The translations under genes and the position numbers were made by a program. Positions 8,761-17,380 of a DNA stretch of 64,000 nucleotides are shown here, in pieces (the stretch's first letter is position 1; each line of letters starts with the position of its first letter). The stretch covers positions 33,077-97,076 of the forward strand of contig JAFUXE010000034.1 in NCBI GenBank assembly GCA_017477205.1, given 5' to 3'. The stretch comes from Alloprevotella sp. GTDB lineage: Bacteria > Bacteroidota > Bacteroidia > Bacteroidales > Bacteroidaceae. Under the pieces are notes generated by a model. The model had not been told where the DNA came from and did not search any database. It saw only the letters and a list, made by a program, of their open reading frames with translations.

Positions 8761-9273
8761 CTAAGGCAGCATCCTCTCCACGGCCTTGCGCAGCTTCCTG
8801 TACCCCACGCGCTCCGTGAACGCCGTCACGATGCGGCCCTCCGCGTCGCAGACATAGACGCGGGGAATGCCACGCTCGGCAAAGAGGTCATAGACGCTGC
8901 GCCCCGTCTGCGGGGAGACGGGCAGCGAGAGGCTCTGCGACTCCCAGAAAGCCTTCACGCTCTCCGTGCCCTCGTCGCGGGCTATGCAGATGAAGCCCAG
9001 CTGACCGGCGTATTCCTCAAAGACGCGGTTCACGACGGGCAGCTCGCGGCGGCAGTCGCCACAGCCGGTGTTGAAGAACACGATGACACAGGGGCGTCCC
9101 GCCAGCGTCTCAGGCGTGACGACGTCGCCCTCGGTGGTGACGACGCTGAACGGCGGCAGGACGTCGCCGACGGCGAGCAGGTCGCCTGACGCCACAATCT
9201 CGTTGTCGTCCACGCAGGAGAGCGCGACGAGGCTCGTGAGCAGCAGTACGAAGGAGGAAAAAATGCGTTTCAT
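8761..9273 (-). CDS. Thioredoxin-like (TlpA/ResA-type) lipoprotein
   Basis: A 170-residue envelope thiol-disulfide protein. The signal ends in a lipobox-like VALSC (Cys20), and the redox centre is CGDC (Cys71, Cys74) after FFNTG; the cis-proline region reads GIPRVYV. It probably reduces or oxidises periplasmic proteins. The start is taken at MKRIFSSF rather than the ATG at 9291, because the 9291 codon lies inside the predicted -7 box (9289-9296) and could not be in the transcript. It is the first gene of a run with the permease and kinase. Confidence 0.85.
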   Translation of the reverse strand: MKRIFSSFVLLLTSLVALSCVDDNEIVASGDLLAVGDVLPPFSVVTTEGDVVTPETLAGRPCVIVFFNTGCGDCRRELPVVNRVFEEYAGQLGFICIARDEGTESVKAFWESQSLSLPVSPQTGRSVYDLFAERGIPRVYVCDAEGRIVTAFTERVGYRKLRKAVERMLP

Positions 9274-9288
9274 GTGTGAAATTTTGTG

Positions 9289-9296
9289 CAAAAGTA
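9289..9296 (-). promoter_or_regulatory. -7 box for the thioredoxin-like gene
   Basis: TACTTTTG on the minus strand, 16 bases before the chosen start codon. No clear TTTG lies at the -33 position. It decides the start of the downstream gene and is back-to-back with the rsmE promoter. Confidence 0.6.
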
Positions 9297-9329
9297 CGTA
9301 AAAATCTTTTTTCTTCGCTCACGATGGCG

Positions 9330-9337
9330 TATTTTTG
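9330..9337 (+). promoter_or_regulatory. -7 box for rsmE
   Basis: TATTTTTG lies 20 bases before the rsmE ATG; a T-run (9307-9312) sits about where the -33 element would be. Confidence 0.55.
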
Positions 9338-9357
9338 CACTTATTATTGGATAAAAG

Positions 9358-10086
9358 ATGAAGGAATACCACGTATTCTATGCTCCGGAACTTCCCGAAA
9401 ACACGTGGCTGCCCGCCGAGGAAGCCGCCCACGCCGTGCGCGTGCTGAGGATGAGGGAGGGCGATGCCGTCCGCGCCACCGACGGGCGCGGAAACGTCTA
9501 TAGCGGCCGCCTCGCGGAAGCCTCGCAGAAGCGCTGCCGCATGGAAATCAGCGACGCGGAGGCCCAGCCCCCCACCTGGCACGGCCGCATAGAGCTGGCC
9601 GTGGCGCCCACGAAGAACATGGACCGCATGGAGTGGCTTGCCGAGAAGGCCACGGAGGTCGGCGTGGACGAAATCGTGTTCCTGGACTGCCGCAACTCCG
9701 AGCGCCGCGTCGTGAAAACGGAGCGCGTGGAGAAAATCGTGGTCAGCGCGATGAAGCAGAGCCACAAGTCCCGGAAGCCGCGCGTCACGGACATGACGCG
9801 CTTTGCCGACTACGTGGCAAGGCCCTTCGCGGGGCAGCGCTTCATCTGTCATTGCTACGAGGACGGAGACGTGGGCACCGCCGCGCCCCACCTCTTCGAC
9901 GTGCTGAAGCCCGAGGGCGACGCGCAGGTGCTCATCGGCCCCGAGGGAGACTTCACGCTGGACGAGGTGAAGCTGGCCATCCGCAGCGGCTTCCGGCCCG
10001 TCACGCTCGGGACGTCGCGCCTCAGGACGGAGACGGCCGCCCTCTGCGCCGTCCACATGATGTTCCTGCGCAAGGCAGCGACGTAG
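9358..10086 (+). CDS. rsmE: 16S rRNA m3U1498 methyltransferase
   Basis: SPOUT-class methyltransferase that methylates N3 of U1498 in 16S rRNA using S-adenosylmethionine. The 242-residue length is normal. The N-terminal PUA-like part (HAVRVLRMREGDAVRATDG, about 24-42) and the C-terminal knot region (LIGPEGDFTLDEV and LGTSRLRTETAAL, about 200-235) are clear. It begins the plus-strand block; the next gene starts 47 bases on. Confidence 0.95.
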   Translation: MKEYHVFYAPELPENTWLPAEEAAHAVRVLRMREGDAVRATDGRGNVYSGRLAEASQKRCRMEISDAEAQPPTWHGRIELAVAPTKNMDRMEWLAEKATEVGVDEIVFLDCRNSERRVVKTERVEKIVVSAMKQSHKSRKPRVTDMTRFADYVARPFAGQRFICHCYEDGDVGTAAPHLFDVLKPEGDAQVLIGPEGDFTLDEVKLAIRSGFRPVTLGTSRLRTETAALCAVHMMFLRKAAT

Positions 10087-10095
10087 CGAAACAAA

Positions 10096-10129
10096 ACCTG
10101 TCAAGAACCTGTCAAAAAACCTGTCAAGA
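10096..10129 (+). repeat. Short direct repeat, CCTGTCAA three times
   Basis: ACCTGTCAAGA, ACCTGTCAAAAA and ACCTGTCAAGA follow one another just before the ATG of the next gene. Units are 11-13 bases long. They may affect initiation; this could equally be slippage-derived. Confidence 0.6.
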
Positions 10130-10133
10130 TACC

Positions 10134-11408
10134 ATGACCCACAAGAAATTTGTCCTCCTGAAAGCCTCCCTGCCCTTCGTGCTGCTGGCGGCCATCGTCG
10201 TAGGCCTGTACTTCTGGCTTTTCCTGCCGAAGGACTATGCCGACCTCGTGCCCGCAGAGTCGCGTGCCGTGGTGGCCCTGAGTCCGTCGGCCCTGATGGC
10301 CGACGAGGTGCGGCTCGGCAACCTGCTCTCCGAACAGCTCGGCTTCCGCCCCGAGGGCATGGACGAGGCGCAGGACGTTTACCTCTTCATCACCCCCAAC
10401 GAATACATCGCCGCCTGTGCACCCCTGCACGACAGCCGCCGCCTGAGCGAGCAGATACAGCGCCTTTCGCAGCACGGGCAGGCCACGCTCCTGCCCCGCA
10501 GCGACCAGCTCTCGTGGGCGTGGGTGAAGAAAGGCTGGCTGGTGGCCTGGAGCAGCGACGCCGTGCTGACAATAGGCCCGGGCGTCGTTCAGGAGCAGGA
10601 CGTGCTGCGGCAGACGGCCTCGCAGATATTCCGCGCGGGGCGCAACAAGAGCTTCCGCCATTCGGAGCACCAGGCCCAGATGGACGGCATCCAGGGCGAC
10701 GTCAAGGTGTTCTCCCGCCTCTCTGCCCTGCCCTCCCCCTTCTCGCTGCTCTTCCGCCTTGACATACCGGCAGCGTGCAACAGCAGCAAGGTGCTCCTCG
10801 TGGCTGGTGCGGAGGTGGCCGCTGGCGGAAAGCCGGCAGGCGGCCTTACGCTGGAAGGAAAGCTCGTCAGCGAGGACGAGGAGACGCAAAAGCTCCTCGA
10901 AGCCCGTGCCGGAAAGGCCGCAGCCCTCGCACAGCCCCAGCGTCCCTATGCGCCTGAAGGCAGTGTACTCTACATGGCGGCTCACAGCCAGGGCGACGAA
11001 CTCCTGACACTCCTTCGCAGCGACCAGAACGTGCGCACGATGCTCCTCTCCCTGGACAAGGGCATCGACGCGGAAAAGCTCAGGCAGCAAGGTGGAGGCG
11101 ACTTCATGCTGACGCTGACGGAGATGCCCGCGAAGGGCGAGGCACAGTTCCGCCTGTGCGTGCAGCAGGGCGACAGCGTTTCCTATGACGAAAGCACCTT
11201 CCCCGCCCCGCCGCAATATGCCGCCTCGCCCCTGACGGCGCAGGCCGCGGGCAAACGCGCGTTCTTCTCCCTCGACATGAAGCGACTCCTGCGCCAACCG
11301 GCCCTGGACAAGGAGGTGGCGGCGACGCTGAAGGGCATCTTCGGTGGCACGGAGCGCATCACCTACGAAGCCGAGGAAGGGCAAAGCTTCCGCCTGACGA
11401 TAGAATAA
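10134..11408 (+). CDS. Membrane-anchored protein of unknown function
   Basis: A 424-residue protein with one N-terminal membrane segment (about 10-29, ASLPFVLLAAIVVGLYFWLF in character) followed by a long extracytoplasmic domain. The start is the ATG at 10134. The mature part opens with PKDYADLVPAESRAVVALSP, resembling proteins of Bacteroidetes that score cellular variables as self-contained periplasmic domains, but I do not recognise a named family. It ends 8 bases before an ABC ATPase gene, with a permease gene next, so it is probably a partner of that transporter, for example a periplasmic adaptor. Function unknown. Confidence 0.8.
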   Translation: MTHKKFVLLKASLPFVLLAAIVVGLYFWLFLPKDYADLVPAESRAVVALSPSALMADEVRLGNLLSEQLGFRPEGMDEAQDVYLFITPNEYIAACAPLHDSRRLSEQIQRLSQHGQATLLPRSDQLSWAWVKKGWLVAWSSDAVLTIGPGVVQEQDVLRQTASQIFRAGRNKSFRHSEHQAQMDGIQGDVKVFSRLSALPSPFSLLFRLDIPAACNSSKVLLVAGAEVAAGGKPAGGLTLEGKLVSEDEETQKLLEARAGKAAALAQPQRPYAPEGSVLYMAAHSQGDELLTLLRSDQNVRTMLLSLDKGIDAEKLRQQGGGDFMLTLTEMPAKGEAQFRLCVQQGDSVSYDESTFPAPPQYAASPLTAQAAGKRAFFSLDMKRLLRQPALDKEVAATLKGIFGGTERITYEAEEGQSFRLTIE

Positions 11409-11416
11409 CCTTGGAC

Positions 11417-12061
11417 ATGAACACCATATCTCTTCAAAACACACTTCCGGAGGTCTTTGCCGCAAGGACGGACGTCAGGAGCGACGTCTGGCGGCAGGAG
11501 CTGACCTTTGAAAAAGGACGCAGCTACCTCGTCGAAGCCCAGAGCGGAACGGGGAAATCCTCGCTGTGCAGCTACCTGACGGGACAACGCCGTGACTATC
11601 AGGGCACCATCCTCTTTGACGGACACGACATCCGCAGCCTTGGCGTCAGCGACTGGGTGGAGACGCGCCAGAAGCACCTGAGCCACATGTACCAGGAACT
11701 GCGCCTGTTCCCCGAACTGACGGCGATGGAAAACGTGCAGATAAAAAACAGGCTGACGGCCTGGAAGGAGGAACGCGACATCAACGCATGGTTCGACGCC
11801 CTGGGCATCGGCGACAAGAAAGGGGCGAAGGTGGGACGCATGAGCTTCGGGCAGCAGCAGCGCGTGGCCCTCATCCGCGCCCTTGTGCAGCCTTTCGACT
11901 TCCTCATCCTCGACGAGCCCATCAGCCACCTGGACGACGAGAACGCCCGCACGATGGCGGAAATCCTGCTGGCAGAAGTGGGAAAGCAGGAGGCAGGGCT
12001 CATCGTCACAAGCATCGGAAAACACATGGACATCGCCTACGACGAAGTCCTTCACCTCTGA
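11417..12061 (+). CDS. ABC transporter ATP-binding protein (LolD/MacB-like)
   Basis: A 214-residue ATPase. The Walker A motif reads AQSGTGKSS, the Q loop is in MYQELRLFPELTAMENV, the signature is MSFGQQQR (one residue off the LSGGQ consensus), and Walker B is FLILDEPISHLDDE. The start is taken at the ATG; a TTG six bases earlier is possible. The size and motifs fit ATPases that energise FtsX-like permeases. It lies 5 bases before the permease gene, and together they should form an inner-membrane complex. Confidence 0.9.
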   Translation: MNTISLQNTLPEVFAARTDVRSDVWRQELTFEKGRSYLVEAQSGTGKSSLCSYLTGQRRDYQGTILFDGHDIRSLGVSDWVETRQKHLSHMYQELRLFPELTAMENVQIKNRLTAWKEERDINAWFDALGIGDKKGAKVGRMSFGQQQRVALIRALVQPFDFLILDEPISHLDDENARTMAEILLAEVGKQEAGLIVTSIGKHMDIAYDEVLHL

Positions 12062-12066
12062 AAACT

Positions 12067-13275
12067 ATGAACCTCATCTGGAAACTCCTGCGCCAACATG
12101 TCAGTCCTGCACAGTTTGCCGGCTTTTTCTTTGCCAACCTCCTGGGCATGTGGATCGTGATGCTCGGCGTGCAGTTCTATATCGACGTCGCGCCCGTGCT
12201 TACTGCCGACGACGCCTTCATCAACCAAAACTATATCGTCGTATCCAAGCGCATCACGACGGCGGGCTCCCTTGCCGGCCGCAGCAACACGTTTTCAGCT
12301 GCCGACTGCGAAGAGCTTTCCGCACAGGACTTCTGCCGACAGGCTGCACCCTTCGTGTCGTCGCAATACAAGGTGTCGGCAGCGATGAGCATGAACGGTG
12401 CGAGTCCCTTGCGCACGGACCTTTTCTTCGAGGCCGTGCCGGACAATTTCGTGGACATCGACCCTGCCGCCTGGCACTACGAGGAAGGCAGCGAGGAGGT
12501 GCCCGTCATCCTGCCCCGCACCTACATCGCCCTCTACAACTTCGGCTTTGCGCAGAGCCGCGGTCTTCCGAAGGTGTCGGACGGCCTCGTGGGCATGATA
12601 GACATGCAGGTTTTCATCAACTCCTCGCAAGGCGAAGGCCGCTTCCGGGGACGCATCCTGGGCTTCTCGAACCGCCTGAACACCATCCTTGTGCCCCAGG
12701 GGTTCATGGACTGGAGCAACGCACACTTTGAACCCGGCAAGACGGAGCAGCCCTCGCGCCTGATTGCCGAGGTGAAGAATCCTGCCGACGCAGCCATCGC
12801 CACCTTTATGCAGTCCCACGGCTACGAGGTCGAGGACAACAAGCTGGAGGCAGGCAAGGCAACGTATTTCCTGCGCGTCGTCGTCAGCATAGTGATGCTC
12901 ATTGGCCTGCTCGTGAGCCTGCTTTCTTTCTACATCCTCATGCTGAGCATCTATCTGCTCGTGCAAAAAAACACGCGGAAGCTTGAAAACCTCCTGCTCA
13001 TCGGCTACAGCCCCTCGCGCGTCAGCCGCCCGTACCAGCTGCTGGCGCTGGGCATGAACGTTGCCGTGCTGGTCTTTGCCGTCGTGCTGCTCGTGCTTTG
13101 CCGCTCCTACTACATGGACGTGCTCACCCTGCTCTTCCCGCAGATGAGCGACGGCGGCATCGCCCTGGCCTTGTGCGTCGGCGCGGGCATCTGCATCGTC
13201 GTTTCCCTGCTCAACGGCTTTGCCATACGTCGCAAGGTCATGAACATCTGGTGGAGAAAAGTGAGCATCTCCTAA
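12067..13275 (+). CDS. FtsX/MacB-like ABC permease
   Basis: A 402-residue inner-membrane protein with one N-terminal membrane segment (about 17-38), a large extracytoplasmic domain (about 40-265) and three C-terminal segments, the standard MacB/LolC/FtsX layout. The last part contains VQKNTRKLENLLLIGYSPSRV, the cytoplasmic coupling region. MacB-type systems move substrates or force at the envelope rather than across the inner membrane. Its partner ATPase is 5 bases upstream. The cargo is not identifiable. Confidence 0.85.
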   Translation: MNLIWKLLRQHVSPAQFAGFFFANLLGMWIVMLGVQFYIDVAPVLTADDAFINQNYIVVSKRITTAGSLAGRSNTFSAADCEELSAQDFCRQAAPFVSSQYKVSAAMSMNGASPLRTDLFFEAVPDNFVDIDPAAWHYEEGSEEVPVILPRTYIALYNFGFAQSRGLPKVSDGLVGMIDMQVFINSSQGEGRFRGRILGFSNRLNTILVPQGFMDWSNAHFEPGKTEQPSRLIAEVKNPADAAIATFMQSHGYEVEDNKLEAGKATYFLRVVVSIVMLIGLLVSLLSFYILMLSIYLLVQKNTRKLENLLLIGYSPSRVSRPYQLLALGMNVAVLVFAVVLLVLCRSYYMDVLTLLFPQMSDGGIALALCVGAGICIVVSLLNGFAIRRKVMNIWWRKVSIS

Positions 13276-13284
13276 AAGCTTGCA

Positions 13285-13353
13285 AAGCCCCCTGAATCCT
13301 CCCTAAGCCTCCTGAATACCCCCTGAATCCTCCCAAAGCCCCCTGAATCCTCC
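13285..13353 (+). repeat. Imperfect tandem repeat of CCCCCTGAATCCTCC
   Basis: CCTGAAT occurs at 13291, 13311, 13322 and 13342, spaced 20, 11 and 20 bases. The array fills the 94-base gap between the permease gene and the kinase-RapZ gene. No hairpin or promoter is evident. Confidence 0.75.
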
Positions 13354-13369
13354 ATAGAATACTTTTACC

Positions 13370-14866
13370 ATGCAACGCATCACCACCCTCTACGAGAAAA
13401 CCTTCGGCACCAAGCCCGACGCCGTGACCCCGCTCACGCAGGCCGGCAGCGGACGCCGCTATTTCCGCGTTGAAAGCCACGCCGTTTCAGGAAGTCACAT
13501 CGGCTGCATCGGCACGTCGGAGCGCGAAAACGAGGCTTTCCGCTATCTTTCCGACAAGCTGCGCCAGGACGGGCTTCCCGTTCCGCAGGTGGTGGCCTAT
13601 GATGCTTCCACGCTCTGCTACTTGCAGACAGACCTCGGAACGACGAGCCTCTACGACCGCCTGAAAGCCAGCCGCGAGGCGGGCGGACGCTACTCGGAGG
13701 CAGAGGCCTGCCTTCTGGAGGAGACCGTGCGCCTTCTGCCCCGTTTCCAGTTGCTTGGCGTGAGGGATATAGACAAGGAGAAACTCCTTCCGCCGACGGA
13801 TTTCACGCTGCGCACCGTGATGTACGACCTGAACTATTTCAAGTACTGCTTCCTGCGCACCACGCCTGCGGACTACGACGAGGACTTGTTGCAGGACGAC
13901 CTCGAAGCCTTTGCCCGCGCCCTGACGCAGGAGGCCGCGCCCTGCCTGATGCTCCGCGATTTTCAGGCCCGCAACGTGATGCTCTGCGGGGAGAAGCCCT
14001 TCGTCATCGACTTCCAGGGGGCCCGCCTCGGACCTCCCGCCTACGACCTCGCGGCATTTCTCACGCAGGCCTCAGCACGCTATCCGCAGGAGCTTCGGGA
14101 AAGGCTCGTGAAGGCCTACGTCGCTGCCTATCAGGAGCTGGAGCCGCTGGACGAGGCCGCTTTCCGCGAAGAACTCCGCCGCATGACGCTCTTCCGCCTG
14201 CTGCAAGTGCTGGGAGCCTATGGGCTTCGCGGAAAGTTTGAGCGCAAGCCCCACTTCCTTCAGAGTATTCCGCCAGCCCTCGCCCGCCTCGGGCAGCTTC
14301 TGGAAGCCAGGGCGGCAGAACGCTATCCCGAGCTGGAACGCACCTTGCGCCAGCTTGTCGGGGAAAGCCGCGTGGATGCGGCACCAGCCAAGGACGATGC
14401 GGTGCCAGCCAAGGACGATGCGGTGCCAGCCAAGGAGAAAGCGGCAAGTCCCCTTGTGGTCCGTATCTTTTCCTTTTCCTACAAGAAAGGCATCCCCGAG
14501 GACGAGAGCGGCAACGGCGGCGGCTATGTCTTCGACTGCCGCGCGCCCCACAACCCCGGCCGCTATGAGGCATACAAGACGCTGACGGGACTTGACGAGC
14601 CGGTCATCCGCTTTTTGGAGGAAGACGGCGAGATACAGCCCTTCCTGCAGAGCGTATTCCAGCTTGCGGACTTCCACGTGCAGCGTTACATCGACAGGGG
14701 CTTCACGTCCCTGATGTTCAGCTTCGGCTGCACGGGCGGCCAGCATCGTTCCGTCTATTCAGCGCAGCATCTGGCGGAGCATCTGCACGAGCGCTTCGGC
14801 ATCGAGGTGCGACTTTGCCACCGCGAGCAGGGTATTCGCACAATTCTTTCGCCCGTGATAAAATAA
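13370..14866 (+). CDS. Aminoglycoside-phosphotransferase-fold kinase fused to a RapZ C-terminal domain
   Basis: A 498-residue two-domain protein. Residues about 1-330 are an APH-fold kinase: the catalytic loop reads LRDFQARNVML (about 194-204) and the metal site IDFQGARLGP (about 211-220), as in the AmgK-type N-acetylmuramate/N-acetylglucosamine kinases. Residues about 362-498 match the RapZ C-terminal domain (FSFSYKKGIPEDESGNGGG, FDCRAPHNPGRY, FGCTGGQHRSVY), which in RapZ senses glucosamine-6-phosphate. The linker (about 337-357) is a 21-bp repeat. The natural guess is a kinase of cell-wall amino sugars with a built-in sensor. The nucleotidyltransferase often paired with AmgK is not adjacent. 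Confidence 0.85.
   Translation: MQRITTLYEKTFGTKPDAVTPLTQAGSGRRYFRVESHAVSGSHIGCIGTSERENEAFRYLSDKLRQDGLPVPQVVAYDASTLCYLQTDLGTTSLYDRLKASREAGGRYSEAEACLLEETVRLLPRFQLLGVRDIDKEKLLPPTDFTLRTVMYDLNYFKYCFLRTTPADYDEDLLQDDLEAFARALTQEAAPCLMLRDFQARNVMLCGEKPFVIDFQGARLGPPAYDLAAFLTQASARYPQELRERLVKAYVAAYQELEPLDEAAFREELRRMTLFRLLQVLGAYGLRGKFERKPHFLQSIPPALARLGQLLEARAAERYPELERTLRQLVGESRVDAAPAKDDAVPAKDDAVPAKEKAASPLVVRIFSFSYKKGIPEDESGNGGGYVFDCRAPHNPGRYEAYKTLTGLDEPVIRFLEEDGEIQPFLQSVFQLADFHVQRYIDRGFTSLMFSFGCTGGQHRSVYSAQHLAEHLHERFGIEVRLCHREQGIRTILSPVIK
14381..14442 (+). repeat. In-frame 21-bp repeat encoding the APAKDD(A/E)V linker
   Basis: Three nearly identical copies of a 21-base unit encode PAKDDAV / PAKDDAV / PAKEKAA between the kinase and RapZ-like domains. 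Being a multiple of three, copy-number change would lengthen the linker without a frameshift. Confidence 0.85.
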
Positions 14867-14909
14867 AATGCCCTTCGCCACGTTCTTATATATACGCCCG
14901 AGAAAGAAC

Positions 14910-17330
14910 ATGCGAAGAAAACTCCATATACTCATCGCGCTTTGCTCCCTGGGAATCCTCCTGGGAAGCACGGCGGCCTTTGCGCAACGCACAAAGGTCT
15001 TCGGCGTCGTGCGCGACCAGCAGGGCAACCCCGTTGAGCTGGCATCCGTGCGCGTGCAGGGTACGGCCGTAATGACGGCCACCGACCTTCAGGGACGCTA
15101 TTCCCTCTACTGCGAGCGCCGCGACTCCATCCTGCTGCTCTATTCCCAGATAGGCTACACGCCACGCCGCCGCCTGCTTCGCGGCATCCAGTCGGACAGC
15201 GTGCGCCTGGACGTCGTGCTGCCCACGATGGAAACCGCCCTTGAGGCGGCAACGGTGCAGGGGCAGAGCACCCAGACCACGACCGAGCAGCGCATCAAGA
15301 TGACGGACGTCGCCACGATGCCCAGCACGACGGGCAACGGCGTAGAGGAGGTGATACAGGCGCAGGCCGGCGTCTCCACGCACAACGAGCTTTCCTCGCA
15401 ATACAACGTGCGGGGCGGCTCTTTTGACGAGAACGTTGTGTATATCAACGGCATTGAGGTGTATCGCCCGATGCTCGTGCGCTCCGGCAACCAGGAGGGC
15501 CTTTCCATCATCAACCCCGACATGGTGGAGCGCATCAGCTTCAGCAGCGGCGGCTTTGAGGCTCGCTATGGCGACAAGATGTCCAGCGTCCTGGACATCA
15601 CCTACAAGCGTCCCGACCATGCCGAGGGGCGCGCCTACGCTAGCATGCTGGGCGGCGGAGCCTACGTAGGCCTTGGCAGCCGCACGCTGAGCTTCATGAC
15701 GAGCCTGCGCTACAAGACGACGCGCCATCTGCTGGGCACGTCCGACACACACGGCGAGTACAATCCGAACTTCCTGGACTACCAGGCGGCCTTCTCCTGG
15801 CAGCCCTCGCGACGCTGGAGCCTGGACGTGATGGGAAACATCTCCGACAACCACTACAACTTCCGCCCCATTGACCGCGAGACGTCCTTCGGCACGATGA
15901 TGGATGCGAAGCGCTTCAAGGTGTATTTCGACGGACAGGAGCGCGACAAGTTCCGCACGCTCTTCGGTGCCACCACGCTGACGCACCACTTCTCGCCGGA
16001 GACCTACCTTGCGGCGCAGTACTCCACCTTCGAGACGCAGGAGCGCGAAGCCTACGACATCCAGGGCGAATACTGGCTCAACGAGGCCACTTCGCAGGAA
16101 CAGCTTGGCGTAGGCACGTACATGGAACATGCCCGCAACCGCCTCCATGCCACCGTCCACAACGTGGGGCTTCGCTTCCGCACGCGCCTATCGAAATATG
16201 GAGCTGCAGAGGGTAGCCACACGCTTGCCGCGGGCTTCAACTTCCGCACGGAGCGGGTGCGCGAGCGCAGCAGCGAATGGGAGATGCGCGACTCCGCAGG
16301 CTATTCCCTGCCCTACTCTCCCGAGCAGCTGATGCTCATCTACAGCCTGCGCTCGCAAAACGAGTTGCGGCAGAAGCGCATCGAGGCCTTTATGCAGGAT
16401 GCCTGGCGCTTCCGCACGGACCTCGGCCTCTTCAACCTCACCTACGGACTTCGCCTCTCGCATTCCGACTGGAACGACGAGACGCTGCTCTCGCCGCGTG
16501 CCAGCATCGGCCTGCGCCCTGCCGCCAGCGACCATTGGACGCTGCGCTTCGCCACGGGTGTTTATTATCAGACCCCGTTCTACAAGGAACTGCGCGACAC
16601 GACGCTCGTCAACGGCACGGCCACCGTCAGCCTGAACCGCGACATCAAGTCGCAACGCTCCCTGCACTTCGTCCTGGGTGCGGACTACACCTTCACGATG
16701 ATGGAGCGCCCCTTCAAGTTCACGGCCGAGGCCTACTACAAGGCTCTCTCGAACCTCATCCCCTACAGCGTTGACAACGTGCGTGTCGTCTATTACGGGC
16801 GCAACGTGGCCACGGGCTACGCGGCCGGCATCGATCTGAAGCTCTACGGTGAGTTCGTGCCCGGCACGGACAGCTGGGTGACGTTCTCGCTCATGAAGAC
16901 GTCGGAGAAAATCGACGGGCTGACGCTTCCGCGCCCCACCGACCAGCGCTTCAACTTCTCCATGTACTTCACGGACTACTTCCCTGGCACCACCCGCTGG
17001 CGCGGCACGTTGCGCATGGCCTTCGCCGGAGGCCTGCCCTTCGGTCCGCCTCACACCGACCGCTCGCGCCAGACCTTCCGCGCCCCTGCCTATAAGCGCG
17101 TGGACCTGGGTCTATCCTACCGTCTTCTGGATAATACAGACCGGCACATCCAGCGCGGCATGGGACGCATCGTCAAAAACGTATGGGTGGGACTGGATAC
17201 CTTCAACCTCTTGGGCATTTCAAACGTCAGCAGCTACTACTGGGTGACGGACATCACTAACGTCCAGTACGCCGTCCCCAACTATCTCACCGGGCGGCAG
17301 TTGTCCGCACGCCTTTCCGTGGACTTCTGA
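14910..17330 (+). CDS. TonB-dependent outer-membrane receptor
   Basis: An 806-residue receptor. A signal peptide ends at AAFAQ (about residue 26), followed by a carboxypeptidase-regulatory-like beta domain (VFGVVRDQQGNPVELASVRV, about 29-48), a plug (VEEVIQAQAGVSTHNELSSQYNVRGG in character, about 145-170) and a barrel of about 600 residues ending in SARLSVDF with a terminal Phe. The start is placed at MRRKLHILIAL, 42 bases after an earlier ATG, because it gives a proper signal peptide. No SusD-like partner is adjacent, so this is not a standard glycan locus and the ligand is unknown. Confidence 0.9.
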   Translation: MRRKLHILIALCSLGILLGSTAAFAQRTKVFGVVRDQQGNPVELASVRVQGTAVMTATDLQGRYSLYCERRDSILLLYSQIGYTPRRRLLRGIQSDSVRLDVVLPTMETALEAATVQGQSTQTTTEQRIKMTDVATMPSTTGNGVEEVIQAQAGVSTHNELSSQYNVRGGSFDENVVYINGIEVYRPMLVRSGNQEGLSIINPDMVERISFSSGGFEARYGDKMSSVLDITYKRPDHAEGRAYASMLGGGAYVGLGSRTLSFMTSLRYKTTRHLLGTSDTHGEYNPNFLDYQAAFSWQPSRRWSLDVMGNISDNHYNFRPIDRETSFGTMMDAKRFKVYFDGQERDKFRTLFGATTLTHHFSPETYLAAQYSTFETQEREAYDIQGEYWLNEATSQEQLGVGTYMEHARNRLHATVHNVGLRFRTRLSKYGAAEGSHTLAAGFNFRTERVRERSSEWEMRDSAGYSLPYSPEQLMLIYSLRSQNELRQKRIEAFMQDAWRFRTDLGLFNLTYGLRLSHSDWNDETLLSPRASIGLRPAASDHWTLRFATGVYYQTPFYKELRDTTLVNGTATVSLNRDIKSQRSLHFVLGADYTFTMMERPFKFTAEAYYKALSNLIPYSVDNVRVVYYGRNVATGYAAGIDLKLYGEFVPGTDSWVTFSLMKTSEKIDGLTLPRPTDQRFNFSMYFTDYFPGTTRWRGTLRMAFAGGLPFGPPHTDRSRQTFRAPAYKRVDLGLSYRLLDNTDRHIQRGMGRIVKNVWVGLDTFNLLGISNVSSYYWVTDITNVQYAVPNYLTGRQLSARLSVDF

Positions 17331-17342
17331 AAATGTCCGCCT

Positions 17343-17380
17343 CCAATTTCCAATTTTTAATTTTTCATTTTTTCATTTAA
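17343..17380. repeat. AT-rich intergenic element (AATTTTTAATTTTTCATTT type)
   Basis: This A/T-rich block stands out in a G+C-rich chromosome and recurs in related form at 18087-18104 and 62541-62590. It ends directly before the TTG start of the next gene. Confidence 0.5.

Noticed and set aside
14868..14909. The earlier ATG of the TonB-dependent receptor.
   Set aside because: It would add 14 residues, with no signal-peptide character, before the true signal at MRRKLHIL.
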